Source: Erysipelotrichia bacterium
Lineage (GTDB): Bacteria > Bacillota_I > Bacilli_A > Erysipelotrichales > Erysipelotrichaceae
DNA length: 10,180 nt
Assembly: GCA_009916335.1 (NCBI GenBank)
Contig: SAAR01000109.1
Span: forward strand, 1-10,180
Direction of reading: 5' to 3'
Shown: positions 1 to 9,700 of the stretch, in pieces
Numbering within the stretch: the first letter of the stretch is position 1
Layout: each line of letters starts with the position of its first letter
Notes under the pieces: model-generated
Told to the model about the DNA's origin: nothing
Seen by the model: the letters and a program-made list of their open reading frames with translations, nothing else
Databases searched by the model: none
Program-made: the position numbers and the translations under genes

Positions 1-3000
1 TTAGCAAGTAGAGCGTTAAACATTTTTGGTGATCACGAAGATGTTTATGCATGTCGCCAAACTGGAGCATGTATGTTAGCTTCTCATTCTGTACAAGAAG
101 CAATGGATTTAGCTGGTGTTGCTCATTTAGCAGCAATTAAAGCAAGCGTTCCATTTATTCACTTCTTTGATGGATTTAGAACATCACATGAAATTCAAAA
201 AGTAGAAGTAATGGATTACGAATTTTTAAAGGATCAATTAGATGTTGAAGCATTAGAAAAATTTAGAGCGAATGCATTGAACCCACACACAAACCCTGTA
301 ACTCGTGGTGGAGCAGAAAATGATGATATTTTCTTCCAAGGTAGAGAAGCACAGAATGAACACTATAATAATGTCCCTGATGTTGTGGCTGAATATATGG
401 ATGCAGTATCTAAACATACAGGAAGAAAGTATGCACCATTTACTTACTATGGTGATCCAGAAGCCGAAAATGTCATTGTGGCAATGGGTTCTGTAACAGA
501 ATGTATTCAAGAAACAATTGATACATTAGCAAAAGCTGGACAGAAATTAGGGGTTATTAAAGTACACTTATATCGTCCATTCTCAACAAAATACTTGTTA
601 AAGGTATTACCAGCAAGTGTAAAGAAAATTGCTGTGTTAGATAGAACAAAAGAAATGGGTGCTAGAGAACCATTATACTTAGATGTATTAAATGCATTAA
701 AAGGAAAAGATATTGAAATCATCGGTGGACGTTATGGTATGGGAAGTAAGGATACAACTCCTGCTCAAATTAAAGCCGTTTATGATGAATTAGCAAAAGA
801 TGCACCAAAAGATGAATTTACAATCGGAATTAAAGATGATGTAACACATTTATCATTAGATGAAGATAGTGATTTCCATGTAGAAGCTGATTATACTTCA
901 TGTTTATTCTGGGGACTTGGATCAGATGGTACCGTATCAGCAAACAAAAACTCTATTAAAATCATCGGTGATAACACAGATCAATATGTACAGGCATATT
1001 TTGCATATGACTCTAAAAAAGCTGGTGGAGTTACACGTTCTAACTTACGTTTTGGACATTCACCAATTAGAAGTACATACTATGTAAATAATGCACACTT
1101 TATTTCTTGTTCATTAGATGCATATATGTTTAAATATGATTTACTTAGAAACTTAAGAAAAGGTGGTACATTCTTATTGAATACTACTTTCTCTAAAGAA
1201 GAAATTGTAAATCAAATGCCAAATCGTATGAAAGTGCAATTAGCGAAGAAAAATGCTAAATTCTATATTATTGATGCGACTAAGATTGCACAAGAGATCG
1301 GTATGGGTAGAAGAACAAATACGATTTTACAAAGTGCTTTCTTTGCACTAAACGAACAGATTATGCCTTATGATACAGCCGTTGATTTAATGAAGAAAGC
1401 AGCGAAGAAATCATACAGTAAAAAAGGTGATGAAATTGTTCAGTTAAACTACAAAGCAATTGATGAAGGAAAAGCAGGATTAGTAGAAGTAGCTGTGGAT
1501 CCAGCTTGGGTAGAACTTCCTTTCAATACAACACATGCGACAACAGGTGATGAATACTTTGATAACCATGTTGCTGTGATGAACCGTTTAGAAGGGTATG
1601 ATATGCCAGTTAGCTGTTTCACTAAGTATGGTTTATTAGATGGATCTATTAGAAATAATGTATCTTTCAAAGAAAAACGTACGATTGCTGTTTCTGTTCC
1701 TACATGGATTCCTGAAAATTGTATTCAGTGTGGATTCTGTTCTTATGTTTGTCCACATGGAACAATTAGACCATTCATGTTAACAGAAGAAGAAGTTAAA
1801 GCAGCACCGATGGAATTTAAATCAGTGAAAGCGATGGGTAAAGGTTGTGAAGAATTTGCTTATCGTATTCAAGTATCACCAGACAACTGTGTAGGTTGTG
1901 GATTGTGTGTTGTGGAATGTCCTGGTAAGGGTGGAAACAAGGCACTTCAGATGGTTGATATTAAAGAAAAATTAGATCAGGCACCTTTAGCTGATTACTT
2001 GTATAAAGAAACAAAACCTAAATTAGGTTTACATGCAGCAAACTTAGTGAAAGAATCTCAGTTCATGACTCCTTACTTTGAAGTAAGTGGAGCTTGTCCT
2101 GGTTGTGGGGAAACACCTTACTATAAATTAGTTTCACAATTATTTGGAAAAGATATGATGGTTGCAAATGCAACAGGTTGTTCAATGATTTACTCAAGTT
2201 CTACTCCATCATCACCATTTGTAAATGATGAAAACGGAGAAGGGGTTGCTTGGGCAAACTCACTATTTGAAGACAATGCAGAATATGGTTATGGTATGGC
2301 ATTGGCACAGACATTTAAAGAAGCTACGATTCTTGACATCATGGAACAAAATATGGACAGTGTGGAACCTGAGTTAAAAGAGGCGTTTGCTAAATACTTA
2401 GAAATTCATGGTAATCGTGAAGAAGAAAGAGCGTTAAAAGATGCAATTGTATCTGGTGTAAAAGCAAGTGCAAATGAAAAAGTAAAAGAATTATTAAAAT
2501 ATGAAAGAGATTTAGTAAGTAAATCTATCTGGATTGTTGGTGGAGATGGCTGGGCTTATGACATCGGATACGGTGGATTAGACCATGTACTTGCAAATGA
2601 CTTAAATGTGAATATTCTTGTCCTAGATACAGAAGTATACTCTAATACAGGTGGACAGTCTTCTAAAGCAAGTCAGGCAGCAAGTATTGCTAAATTTGCA
2701 GCTGGTGGTAAACCAACAGCTAAGAAAGACTTAGGACAGATTGCTATGGCTTATGGACATGTTTATGTGGCAAGTATTGCAATGGGAGCTAATAAGCTAC
2801 AAACAATCAAAGCGATTAAAGAAGCAGAATCATATGATGGACCATCATTAATTATTGCTTACTCTCCATGTGTAGAACATGGTATTAAGGGAGGACTTGC
2901 AAACCACCAAAGAACACAGGCAAAAGCTGTGGAATGTGGTTATGTAAACTTATACCGCTTTGATCCAAGAAATGAAAAACCATTAGTTCTTGATTCTAAA

Positions 3001-3162
3001 GAACCAGATTACGATAAATTCCAAGACTTTATCTTATCTGAAACACGTTATTCACAATTACCTAAGATTAAAGGCGAAAGTGCATATGAATTGTTTGAAA
3101 AGACAAAAACAGATGCACAGAAACGTTACGCTAAATTATTAAAACAATTTAACGATCAATAA
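1..3162 (+). CDS. nifJ: Pyruvate:ferredoxin (flavodoxin) oxidoreductase, 5'-truncated by the window edge
   Basis: This cytoplasmic enzyme oxidatively decarboxylates pyruvate with CoA to acetyl-CoA and CO2 and passes electrons to ferredoxin or flavodoxin. Reading is open from base 1; the sequence before the ATG at 73 (FGDHEDVYACRQTG) is conserved PFOR sequence, so that ATG is internal and the gene begins upstream. Counting base 1 as codon 1, the following are visible: an 8Fe-8S ferredoxin domain with cysteines at codons 574, 577, 580, 584 and 630, 633, 636, 640; the cysteines of the third cluster at 699, 702 (CPGC), 727 and 957 (YSPCVEHG); and a TPP-binding motif GDGWAYDIG at 848-856 followed by LDTEVYSNTGGQ. 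Spacing of the third-cluster cysteines fits the single-chain homodimeric PFOR family (usually about 1170-1230 residues), so roughly 110-130 N-terminal residues are missing. No frameshift is seen. The stop TAA is followed 11 bases later by a terminator, so nothing is cotranscribed downstream. Confidence 0.97.
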   Translation, partial: LASRALNIFGDHEDVYACRQTGACMLASHSVQEAMDLAGVAHLAAIKASVPFIHFFDGFRTSHEIQKVEVMDYEFLKDQLDVEALEKFRANALNPHTNPVTRGGAENDDIFFQGREAQNEHYNNVPDVVAEYMDAVSKHTGRKYAPFTYYGDPEAENVIVAMGSVTECIQETIDTLAKAGQKLGVIKVHLYRPFSTKYLLKVLPASVKKIAVLDRTKEMGAREPLYLDVLNALKGKDIEIIGGRYGMGSKDTTPAQIKAVYDELAKDAPKDEFTIGIKDDVTHLSLDEDSDFHVEADYTSCLFWGLGSDGTVSANKNSIKIIGDNTDQYVQAYFAYDSKKAGGVTRSNLRFGHSPIRSTYYVNNAHFISCSLDAYMFKYDLLRNLRKGGTFLLNTTFSKEEIVNQMPNRMKVQLAKKNAKFYIIDATKIAQEIGMGRRTNTILQSAFFALNEQIMPYDTAVDLMKKAAKKSYSKKGDEIVQLNYKAIDEGKAGLVEVAVDPAWVELPFNTTHATTGDEYFDNHVAVMNRLEGYDMPVSCFTKYGLLDGSIRNNVSFKEKRTIAVSVPTWIPENCIQCGFCSYVCPHGTIRPFMLTEEEVKAAPMEFKSVKAMGKGCEEFAYRIQVSPDNCVGCGLCVVECPGKGGNKALQMVDIKEKLDQAPLADYLYKETKPKLGLHAANLVKESQFMTPYFEVSGACPGCGETPYYKLVSQLFGKDMMVANATGCSMIYSSSTPSSPFVNDENGEGVAWANSLFEDNAEYGYGMALAQTFKEATILDIMEQNMDSVEPELKEAFAKYLEIHGNREEERALKDAIVSGVKASANEKVKELLKYERDLVSKSIWIVGGDGWAYDIGYGGLDHVLANDLNVNILVLDTEVYSNTGGQSSKASQAASIAKFAAGGKPTAKKDLGQIAMAYGHVYVASIAMGANKLQTIKAIKEAESYDGPSLIIAYSPCVEHGIKGGLANHQRTQAKAVECGYVNLYRFDPRNEKPLVLDSKEPDYDKFQDFILSETRYSQLPKIKGESAYELFEKTKTDAQKRYAKLLKQFNDQ

Positions 3163-3173
3163 TTAAATGAAAG

Positions 3174-3216
3174 AGGAATCACTCATTGAGCGTATCAAAG
3201 GGTGATCCTTTTTTTT
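3174..3216 (+). terminator. Rho-independent terminator of the PFOR gene
   Basis: The arm AGGAATCAC at 3174-3182 pairs with GTGATCCT at 3202-3209, with one bulged A at 3178. The loop is about 19 bases, and a run of eight T follows at 3209-3216. It lies 11 bases after the stop codon, as expected for an intrinsic terminator. Seen directly in the sequence; folding energy was not computed. Confidence 0.85.
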
Positions 3217-3367
3217 ATACTTTCAAAAGAGAGAGCAAGTTTTTTAAGTTGGTTATTTTCATACGAATTTATCATATTAAATTTCATACTAAAAACAACA
3301 AGATGTTACACAAAAGGACAAAATTTTATGTTTGAAAATAATGTATTATTTTTAAGTAGAACAAGAG

Positions 3368-3381
3368 TGAAAACGCTAGCG
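3368..3381 (+). promoter_or_regulatory. cre-like site (CcpA or other LacI-family operator), 12/14
   Basis: TGAAAACGCTAGCG matches the cre consensus TGWAANCGNTNWCA at all but positions 12 and 14. It forms the left arm of the inverted repeat at 3361-3420. CcpA represses or activates carbohydrate genes in Firmicutes, and the next gene downstream is a secreted glycosidase, which fits. The distance to that start codon (about 290 bases) is large, so the role is inferred. Confidence 0.4.
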
Positions 3382-3399
3382 TATGATGATGAGAAGTAC

Positions 3400-3413
3400 C
3401 GCTGTCGCTTTCA
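3400..3413 (-). promoter_or_regulatory. Second cre-like site on the opposite strand, 11/14
   Basis: Read on the minus strand this is TGAAAGCGACAGCG. It shares 11 of 14 positions with the site at 3368-3381 and also fits 11 of 14 positions of the cre consensus, failing at positions 10, 12 and 14. The two lie head to head with 18 bases between them. It may be an operator arm or only a consequence of the hairpin symmetry. Confidence 0.3.
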
Positions 3414-3483
3414 CTTTTGTCTTGTATTTTTATTAGCTTAAAAGTACACAGTCATTTTGACTATATAGCAGATTATTTGTTGG

Positions 3484-3549
3484 TAACGAAAGGGGGAAAA
3501 TCATTTAATGACTCACGAATTATTTAATAATATAGACAGATAACGAAAG
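3484..3549 (+). repeat. Direct repeat TAACGAAAG, two copies 57 bases apart
   Basis: TAACGAAAG occurs at 3484-3492 and again at 3541-3549, both upstream of the GH123 gene. A shorter AACGA core recurs at 3631-3635 and, inverted, at 3648-3652. They may be regulator half-sites; a chance origin in AT-rich DNA is possible. Confidence 0.35.
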
Positions 3550-3599
3550 TACAATTTCTTATGCAAATACAATAGATCTGTATTTTGATAAAGATTAAG

Positions 3600-3628
3600 T
3601 TTATAAGTTGTAGTGAATTTAGTAATAT
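3600..3628 (+). promoter_or_regulatory. Weak candidate sigma-A promoter for the GH123 gene
   Basis: TTTATA (3600-3605, -35-like) and TAATAT (3623-3628, -10-like) are 17 bases apart. Transcription would start near 3635, giving a leader of about 33 bases. Both boxes are imperfect and the region is AT-rich, so other promoters upstream are equally possible. Confidence 0.25.
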
Positions 3629-3654
3629 TCAACGATATGAAAAATATTCGTTGT

Positions 3655-3660
3655 GAGGAG
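3655..3660 (+). promoter_or_regulatory. Ribosome binding site that fixes the GH123 start
   Basis: GAGGAG ends 7 bases before the GTG at 3668. The in-frame GTG at 3653 overlaps this site and has no site of its own, so 3668 is the preferred start. That choice also places a standard Lys-rich signal peptide at the very N-terminus. Confidence 0.8.
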
Positions 3661-3667
3661 AAAAGTT

Positions 3668-3754
3668 GTGAAATTTAAATATACAAAATTATTTTTAACG
3701 TTATTGGTGGCGTTTAGTAGTATGATACCATTTGAACTTGTGAATATTTCGGCA
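3668..3754 (+). other. Signal peptide of the GH123 protein
   Basis: Residues 1-29: a basic start (MKFKYTK), a hydrophobic core (LFLTLLVAF) and a small-residue cleavage site after Ser-Ala before EES. There is no lipobox Cys and no YSIRK-like motif, so it looks like a plain Sec/signal peptidase I export signal. Confidence 0.85.
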
Positions 3755-6700
3755 GAAGAAAGTTATGTAGTGGTTGATGATACAGAGGTTGATTCTGCTA
3801 ATGAAAACTACTTTACCTATACAGAAGCCAGTGATCCAAAAGGAATTACAGGATGGGTAGCTAGTAAAAAGGAAACTATTCAAGGAGATGATGCGGCGAA
3901 AACAGAGCATTGGGTATGGAATGAAAATGTAAATGAAGCATCTAAACATACCTATACCTTTACTTTTGTGGGGACTGGTGTTGAACTAGTAGGAGTCAAA
4001 AGTGATGATTATAACAATTTTCAATTAGATGGTGGGACGATTGAAGAAGTAGCTATTAGTGGAGCAAACAATACACCTACTGTGCTTTATAGCAAGAAGA
4101 ATTTAGAATATAAGGAACATATTGTATCTGTTACTATGTCGCAAAAAGGAGCAACTAGAAATGGATTACAGATTTCTTATGCAAAAGTATATGGTTCTAA
4201 AATGGAACAATTGGAAAAGAGTGAGATTTCTCATAAAAAAACAACAGGAGAATCTAATAAATTTATCTTTTCTGAAAGAGGGTGGTCTAGTGGTAATGAT
4301 GAACATGTGTGGTCAGAGGCACCTAGTGAAAACTTACCAGCTTCTGATATTTACTATGAAGTGAAATTTGTAGGTAGTCAGATAGATGTTTATGCTGGAA
4401 AGAATAAACCGATGGGAAAAGTCGAGTATTTTATTGATGATGTATCAAAGGGGAAATATAGTTTATACAATAATGGAAATATTAATTCAGCACTGATTGC
4501 CTCTTTTAAGAATTTATCAGAAGGTGAGCATACATTGAAAGCAGTGGCTACTGGTGAAAGAGATACAAACTCTACAAATGCACAAATTGATTGTTCAAAA
4601 GTTGTGGTTTATCATAAACCGTATGTAATTAATGATTTGATATTAGCAAGCGATACTTATCGATTACAAGAAGGTGCAAATCAACAAATTACTTATACGG
4701 TTAATCCAGATTATGCGACAATTGATGATATGATGTATACTTCTGCAAACGAAACAGTTGCGACTGTCAATTCATCAGGATTGATTGAAGCAGTAGGCAC
4801 TGGAAATACAACGATTGCATTAGCTTCAAAAAAGTACAACTTAAATAAGGAAGTTAGCGTTGAAGTTATTGAAGCAACTCCACAAATAGGAGGAAGTATT
4901 GTTGATACGAATACGCAGTATACACAAACTCGCTATGAGGAAGTAAAAAATCTTGGCTTAGTTTCTAAGTCGTTGAGTGCTTGGAAAAATGATGCAGTGA
5001 CATCAGAAATAGCGGTAATTGCCAAAGATTCAAAACTAAAAAATGTAAGTGTGACTGCTTCTGATTTAACAGATGGGAACCATACTATATCAAAAGAACA
5101 TGTAAAAGCTACATTTATTAAAGAAACAAAAGCATACAATGGAGGCTATTTAGGATATGGTGATGCAAATCGTAAAATTCCAGTAGACAATGGGAAAAAC
5201 AGGTCTTTAAGTTCAGATATTTTATACCAAAGTACACCGATTGATGTTGCTTACAATAAAGTACAACCAATTTGGGTAGAATTTGCGATTCCTAATGATG
5301 CACAAGCAGGAACCTATACTTCTACGATTACTGTCAGTGCAGATGGCATCAAAGAACCGCTAACATTTGAATATACTGTTACAGTTCAAGATGTTGTGTT
5401 GCCAGAGGCAAATACTTATAAAGATAGCTTTGATATTGAATTATGGCAGTATCCATATAGTAGTGCAGAATATTATGATGTTACACCATTTTCAAAAAAA
5501 CATTTTGAAATTTTAACACCGATGATGGAAAAATATAAGTCTATGGGAGGACATGCCATCACTACTACGATATCGGAAGAAGCATGGAATGCACAAACAT
5601 ATAGTAAAAATGAAGTACATTATCCATCAATGGTAAAATGGATAAAAAATAGTGATGGTACATTTACTTATGACTATACAAGCTTTGATAAATGGGTGCA
5701 ATTTAATAAGGATTTAGGTATTGGTGATAAAATTATCTTATATAGTATTGCTCCATGGCACAATTCGTTTACCTATTGGGAAAATGATCGACTTGTTTAT
5801 GAGAGATATACAGTGGGAAGTGAAAGATATAAAAAAGTGTGGAAAGATTTCTTAGGTGATATGATTGAGCACTTAATGGCTAAAGGGTGGTTTGATGAAA
5901 CTTATGTAGGCATTGATGAACGTGGTTTTGATAAAGCAGCTTTTGATTTAGTGGATTCTGTAAGAAATATTCATGATAAGCCATTAAAAACAGCAGGTGC
6001 AATGGATCACTTTGTAGAAAAACATGATTTAGCTTTACGAGTAACTGATTTAAATGTAGGAGATAATGCTGCTGCAGCACACCCTGCTAAGTTTACACAA
6101 TTGTTGAAAGAACGTACAGCGAAAGGGTATCGAACAACGCTATACTCTTGTACAGAACATCAACCTGGAAACTTTTCATTAAGTGCACCAGTAGAAAGTT
6201 ATTACACAATGGTAAATGCAGGAGAAGAAACGGCTGGTTTTCTTCGTTGGGCATATGATGCTTGGGTAGAGGATCCATTAAGAGATGCTACACATAATGC
6301 ATTTGAACCAGGGGATACATTTATGATTTATCCTGATGAAAAAGATGTAACTAATCCTATGTTTAAAAGTTCTGTTCGTTTAGAAAGAATGGCAGAAGGA
6401 GTTCGTGATGTTAATAAAATTAAAATGATGGTTGCACAAATTCCTGGTTTACAAGCAGAAGTAGATGCAATGTATAATAAACTTACATTTCATGCAACAA
6501 CGAGTAGAAGTTATTTAAGTGCTGATAGAATTGCACAATTAAGTAAAGAAATGGACACATTTAAGGAAGATTTAACAAATTTAACAAAGCGTTATATTGA
6601 ATTAAAGCAAACAGGAACAAATGAAGTAGAATCTGTTACGATTAGTGAATCAAATCAGACGATAAGTATGGGAAATTCTTTACAGTTACATGCGAAAGTG

Positions 6701-9700
6701 AATCCTTCTAATGTTTTAAATACTGCTGTTAAATGGTCTAGTTCTAATGATAAAGTGGTATCTGTCAATGATACAGGTGTCATTAGTGGACTGAAACTTG
6801 GAAAAGCGTTAATTAGTGCAACATCACTTCAAGATCCTAGCAAGTCTGCATCTATTGAAATTAGTGTAAAAGTAGCTAATATTGATGAAGGTTTGCAAGT
6901 AGCGTATTACTCATTTGATAATCAAGATGTGAAAGATCAATGGGGACAACGTGATGGGACAATCAATGGTGCAACTTTTGAAAAAGGAAAATCAGGAAAT
7001 GCTTTAAAGGCTGACGAAATAAATAATGTAACATTTGCTCAAGCTTCAGGAATTAATGAAAATGATGATTGGTCTATTAGTTATTGGGTGAAATCAAACG
7101 TAGCGATCAATAAGCGAACATCTGTCATAATGGATGCGAATAAAGACTATTCAGCTGATTTAAAACTGGCAGAAAATCGCAGTGCAGGCTTTCATGTTGG
7201 AAAACGAGATGTAGATGTTTTAACATCTACTTATACTTTTGAACAAGATACCTGGTACAATGTAACTTGGACACAAAGTAAAAGCGATGGCTTAACTATG
7301 TATGTTAATGGGAAGAAAATTCAAACGAATGCTTGGACTAAAACAAATAAAATTATTGCTCCTTTAGATATTCTTGGTGGAACTGGATTTGATGGATACA
7401 TTGATGAATTAAAAGTTTATAACACAGCGTTAAATGCAACACAAGTAAATGCAGCAATGGTTGTTAATGGATTGAATTTAACGGAAAATAATAAAACATT
7501 ATTTATTAATGATACGTATGATATTGAAACCAATTTAATCAGTGATAAAGAGGATAAAAGTATTACGTATATCTCTAGTAATCCAGAAGTAGCAAGTGTT
7601 GATGAACAAGGTAGAGTGAGTGCTAAAACTAGAGGGGAAACAACAATTACAGTGAAAAATGAAGCAGGTGGCTATGTGGAAACACTGTTAATTACAGTCA
7701 ATAAAAAATTGAGTATTTCAAGTACATTAAAACAATATGAATTAGATGAAAAATTCTTAAGTGATATAGAAAAAGCACCAGGAACAGATCGTCAATATTT
7801 AGGACAACCTGATATGGTTCGTACAAGTACAGGTAGATTGATTAGTGCATACCCTGTAGGGCATGGACATGGACCAATTGTTATGCAGATTAGTGATAAT
7901 GATGGTAAAACATGGACAGAAAAGAAAGATATTCCTGCTTCATGGGAGTATTGTCAAGAAACACCTACTTTATATGTATTGAATTTAGCTGATGGAACAG
8001 AAAGAATTATGTTGATTTCAGCTTGTCCACCATGGGATTTAAACAAAGGTGGATGGGAAACATCGTATTCTGATGATAATGGAAATACTTGGACAGAGTA
8101 TCAACATTTCCATGCGAATTTGCCTGATGGAACAAAAAATTCAAGCGTAGTGGGTATGGCAAGCTTAGTGCAATTAAAAGATGAAAGTGGTAATTTTATT
8201 CAAAAATGGATGGGCGTTTATCATACTATGAATTATGTGAACTACAAAACATATTTAACATTTGATGACAATGGAAATGAAGTATGGAGTGTCCCAGAAG
8301 CGTATTTAAGCGAATATCGTGATATTGAAAAACAGTATCAAATTTGTGAAGTGAGTATGTTTCGCTCACCAGATGGAAAGCGTATTGTGGGACTTGCAAG
8401 AAGTCAATCTCATAATAATCCTGCAACACTAATTTATTCAGATGATGAAGGAAAAACTTGGAGTAAACCAATGGATCTTCCTGGTTCATTAGCAGGTGAA
8501 CGTCATAAAGTGGTGTATGATCCAATTAGTAATCGACTAGTTGTTACATTTAGAGAAATTAAACATGATCTAAATGGGAATAATCAATTTGATGGTAATA
8601 CAGATTGGACATGTGGTGAATGGATTGCATGGGTTGGTACATATGAAGATTTAATGGAACAAAATGATGGTGAGTATACATTTATTATTGCCAATGACTA
8701 CTCAAATAATGCAAAATCAGGTGATACAGGATATGCAGGAGTAGTTGTGTTGGAAGATGGTACATTTATTATGAATTCTTATGGTCATTGGGATAAAGAA
8801 TTTTCACAAAGCTGGCCAAATGGAGTAACTAGTGATTTATGTTATATCAAACAAGCGAAGTTCAAACTTGGGGATATTGAAAATGCAAATCATTTAGTTT
8901 CAAGAAAACAATTAAATACGTTAATTGAAGAAGTGAAAAACATAGACGCTACTATGTATACAAAAGATTCCTTTGCTGTGTTCAGCGATGCATTAACAAA
9001 GGCGATGAAAATCAGTGAAGATAACATTTCACAACAAGTAGAAGTAAATGCCATAGAAACTGTATTGTCAAAGGCGTATAAACAATTAGTTAGAGAACAT
9101 AAGATAGAAGTAGATGTGAAAGATAATGCACCAAGTATTTCGATTGGATCATCTATTGAGGAAATTAAAAAGGCAATTTTAAGTGAAAGTGAAGCAAATA
9201 AAGATGTAGCATTTGATGTGAAATTGCATGTAGAAGAAATAAAAAATGTAACAAATGAAATAAGTAGTGAAATCACTGCAAAATTAGGAAGTGATGAAAA
9301 AATAGGAAGCTATTTAAATCTTGAATTATTTAAAGTTATCAATGGTACAAGCATTCAATTATCTAATTTGAATAGTAAAATAAGAATGACGATTGCTATT
9401 CCTACACATTTATTAGGAAAAGAAAAATATTCTATTTTACGTTACCATGAAGGAAAAGTAGAGCAATTCAATGATTTAGATAATGATCCTAAAACTATTA
9501 CGTTTGAAACAGATCGATTCTCTATTTTTGCATTAACTTATACAGAAAAAACAGAGGAAGAGATAAAACCTACACCTGTAATTAAACCTGATGACTCTAC
9601 ACCAGTTATTAATCCAGATAAGACAACACCAGTTGTCAATCCAGAGAAACCTTCTAAAGATGTGATGAATCAAGTAAACACAGGGGATACATCTAATAAG

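Larger units (their letters stand above)
3361..3420 (+). repeat. Imperfect 60-base inverted repeat (hairpin)
   Basis: ACAAGAGTGAAA at 3361-3372 is complementary to TTTCACTTTTGT at 3409-3420 over 12 positions, with one G-T pair. Pairing continues with interruptions through CG/CG, TAGCG/CGCT(G) and GTA/TAC towards a loop around 3384-3396. Short TTTTAAG (3350-3356) and CTTAAAA (3437-3443) flank it symmetrically. No T-run follows directly, so it is not a standard terminator. It could be a paired operator, an RNA attenuator or a decayed small element. Confidence 0.55.
3217..3667 (+). other. Long intergenic/leader region upstream of the GH123 gene
   Basis: About 450 bases without a convincing gene. 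It holds an imperfect inverted repeat (3361-3420) with cre-like arms, a 9-base direct repeat TAACGAAAG (3484-3492 and 3541-3549), a weak promoter candidate near 3600-3628, and a hairpin at 3630-3653 next to the ribosome binding site. A 37-codon ORF at 3328-3441 has a passable AAAGGA site, but its body is occupied by the inverted repeat and its product resembles nothing I recognise, so I do not call it a gene. The remaining AT-rich stretch 3217-3360 shows nothing specific. Confidence 0.6.

Noticed and set aside
73..75. ATG at 73 as the start of the oxidoreductase gene
   Set aside because: The frame is open to base 1 and the preceding residues are conserved PFOR sequence, so the start lies outside the window.
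3202..3441. 79-codon ORF in the region between the two large genes, with an internal 37-codon version from ATG 3328 (AAAGGA site at 3313-3318)
   Set aside because: The long form starts inside the T-run of the PFOR terminator. The short form is mostly made of the inverted repeat at 3361-3420, and its product has no recognisable family or clear composition of a real protein.
3350..3443. MITE or small mobile element bounded by TTTTAAG/CTTAAAA
   Set aside because: The outer repeats are only 7 bases and no target-site duplication is evident, so the hairpin alone does not support a mobile element.
3457..3485. TTGACT at 3457-3462 as the -35 of a promoter
   Set aside because: No -10-like hexamer is found 16-18 bases downstream.
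3653..3667. GTG at 3653 as the start of the GH123 protein
   Set aside because: It overlaps the GAGGAG site and lies in the hairpin arm; it would add MRRKV before the signal peptide. GTG 3668 has a correctly spaced site.
8890..9276. 128-codon minus-strand ORF, plus other minus-strand ORFs inside the two large genes (for example 8226-8525, 507-722 and 5880-6080)
   Set aside because: They lie wholly inside well-supported genes and show the low-complexity composition expected of antisense frames in AT-rich coding DNA.
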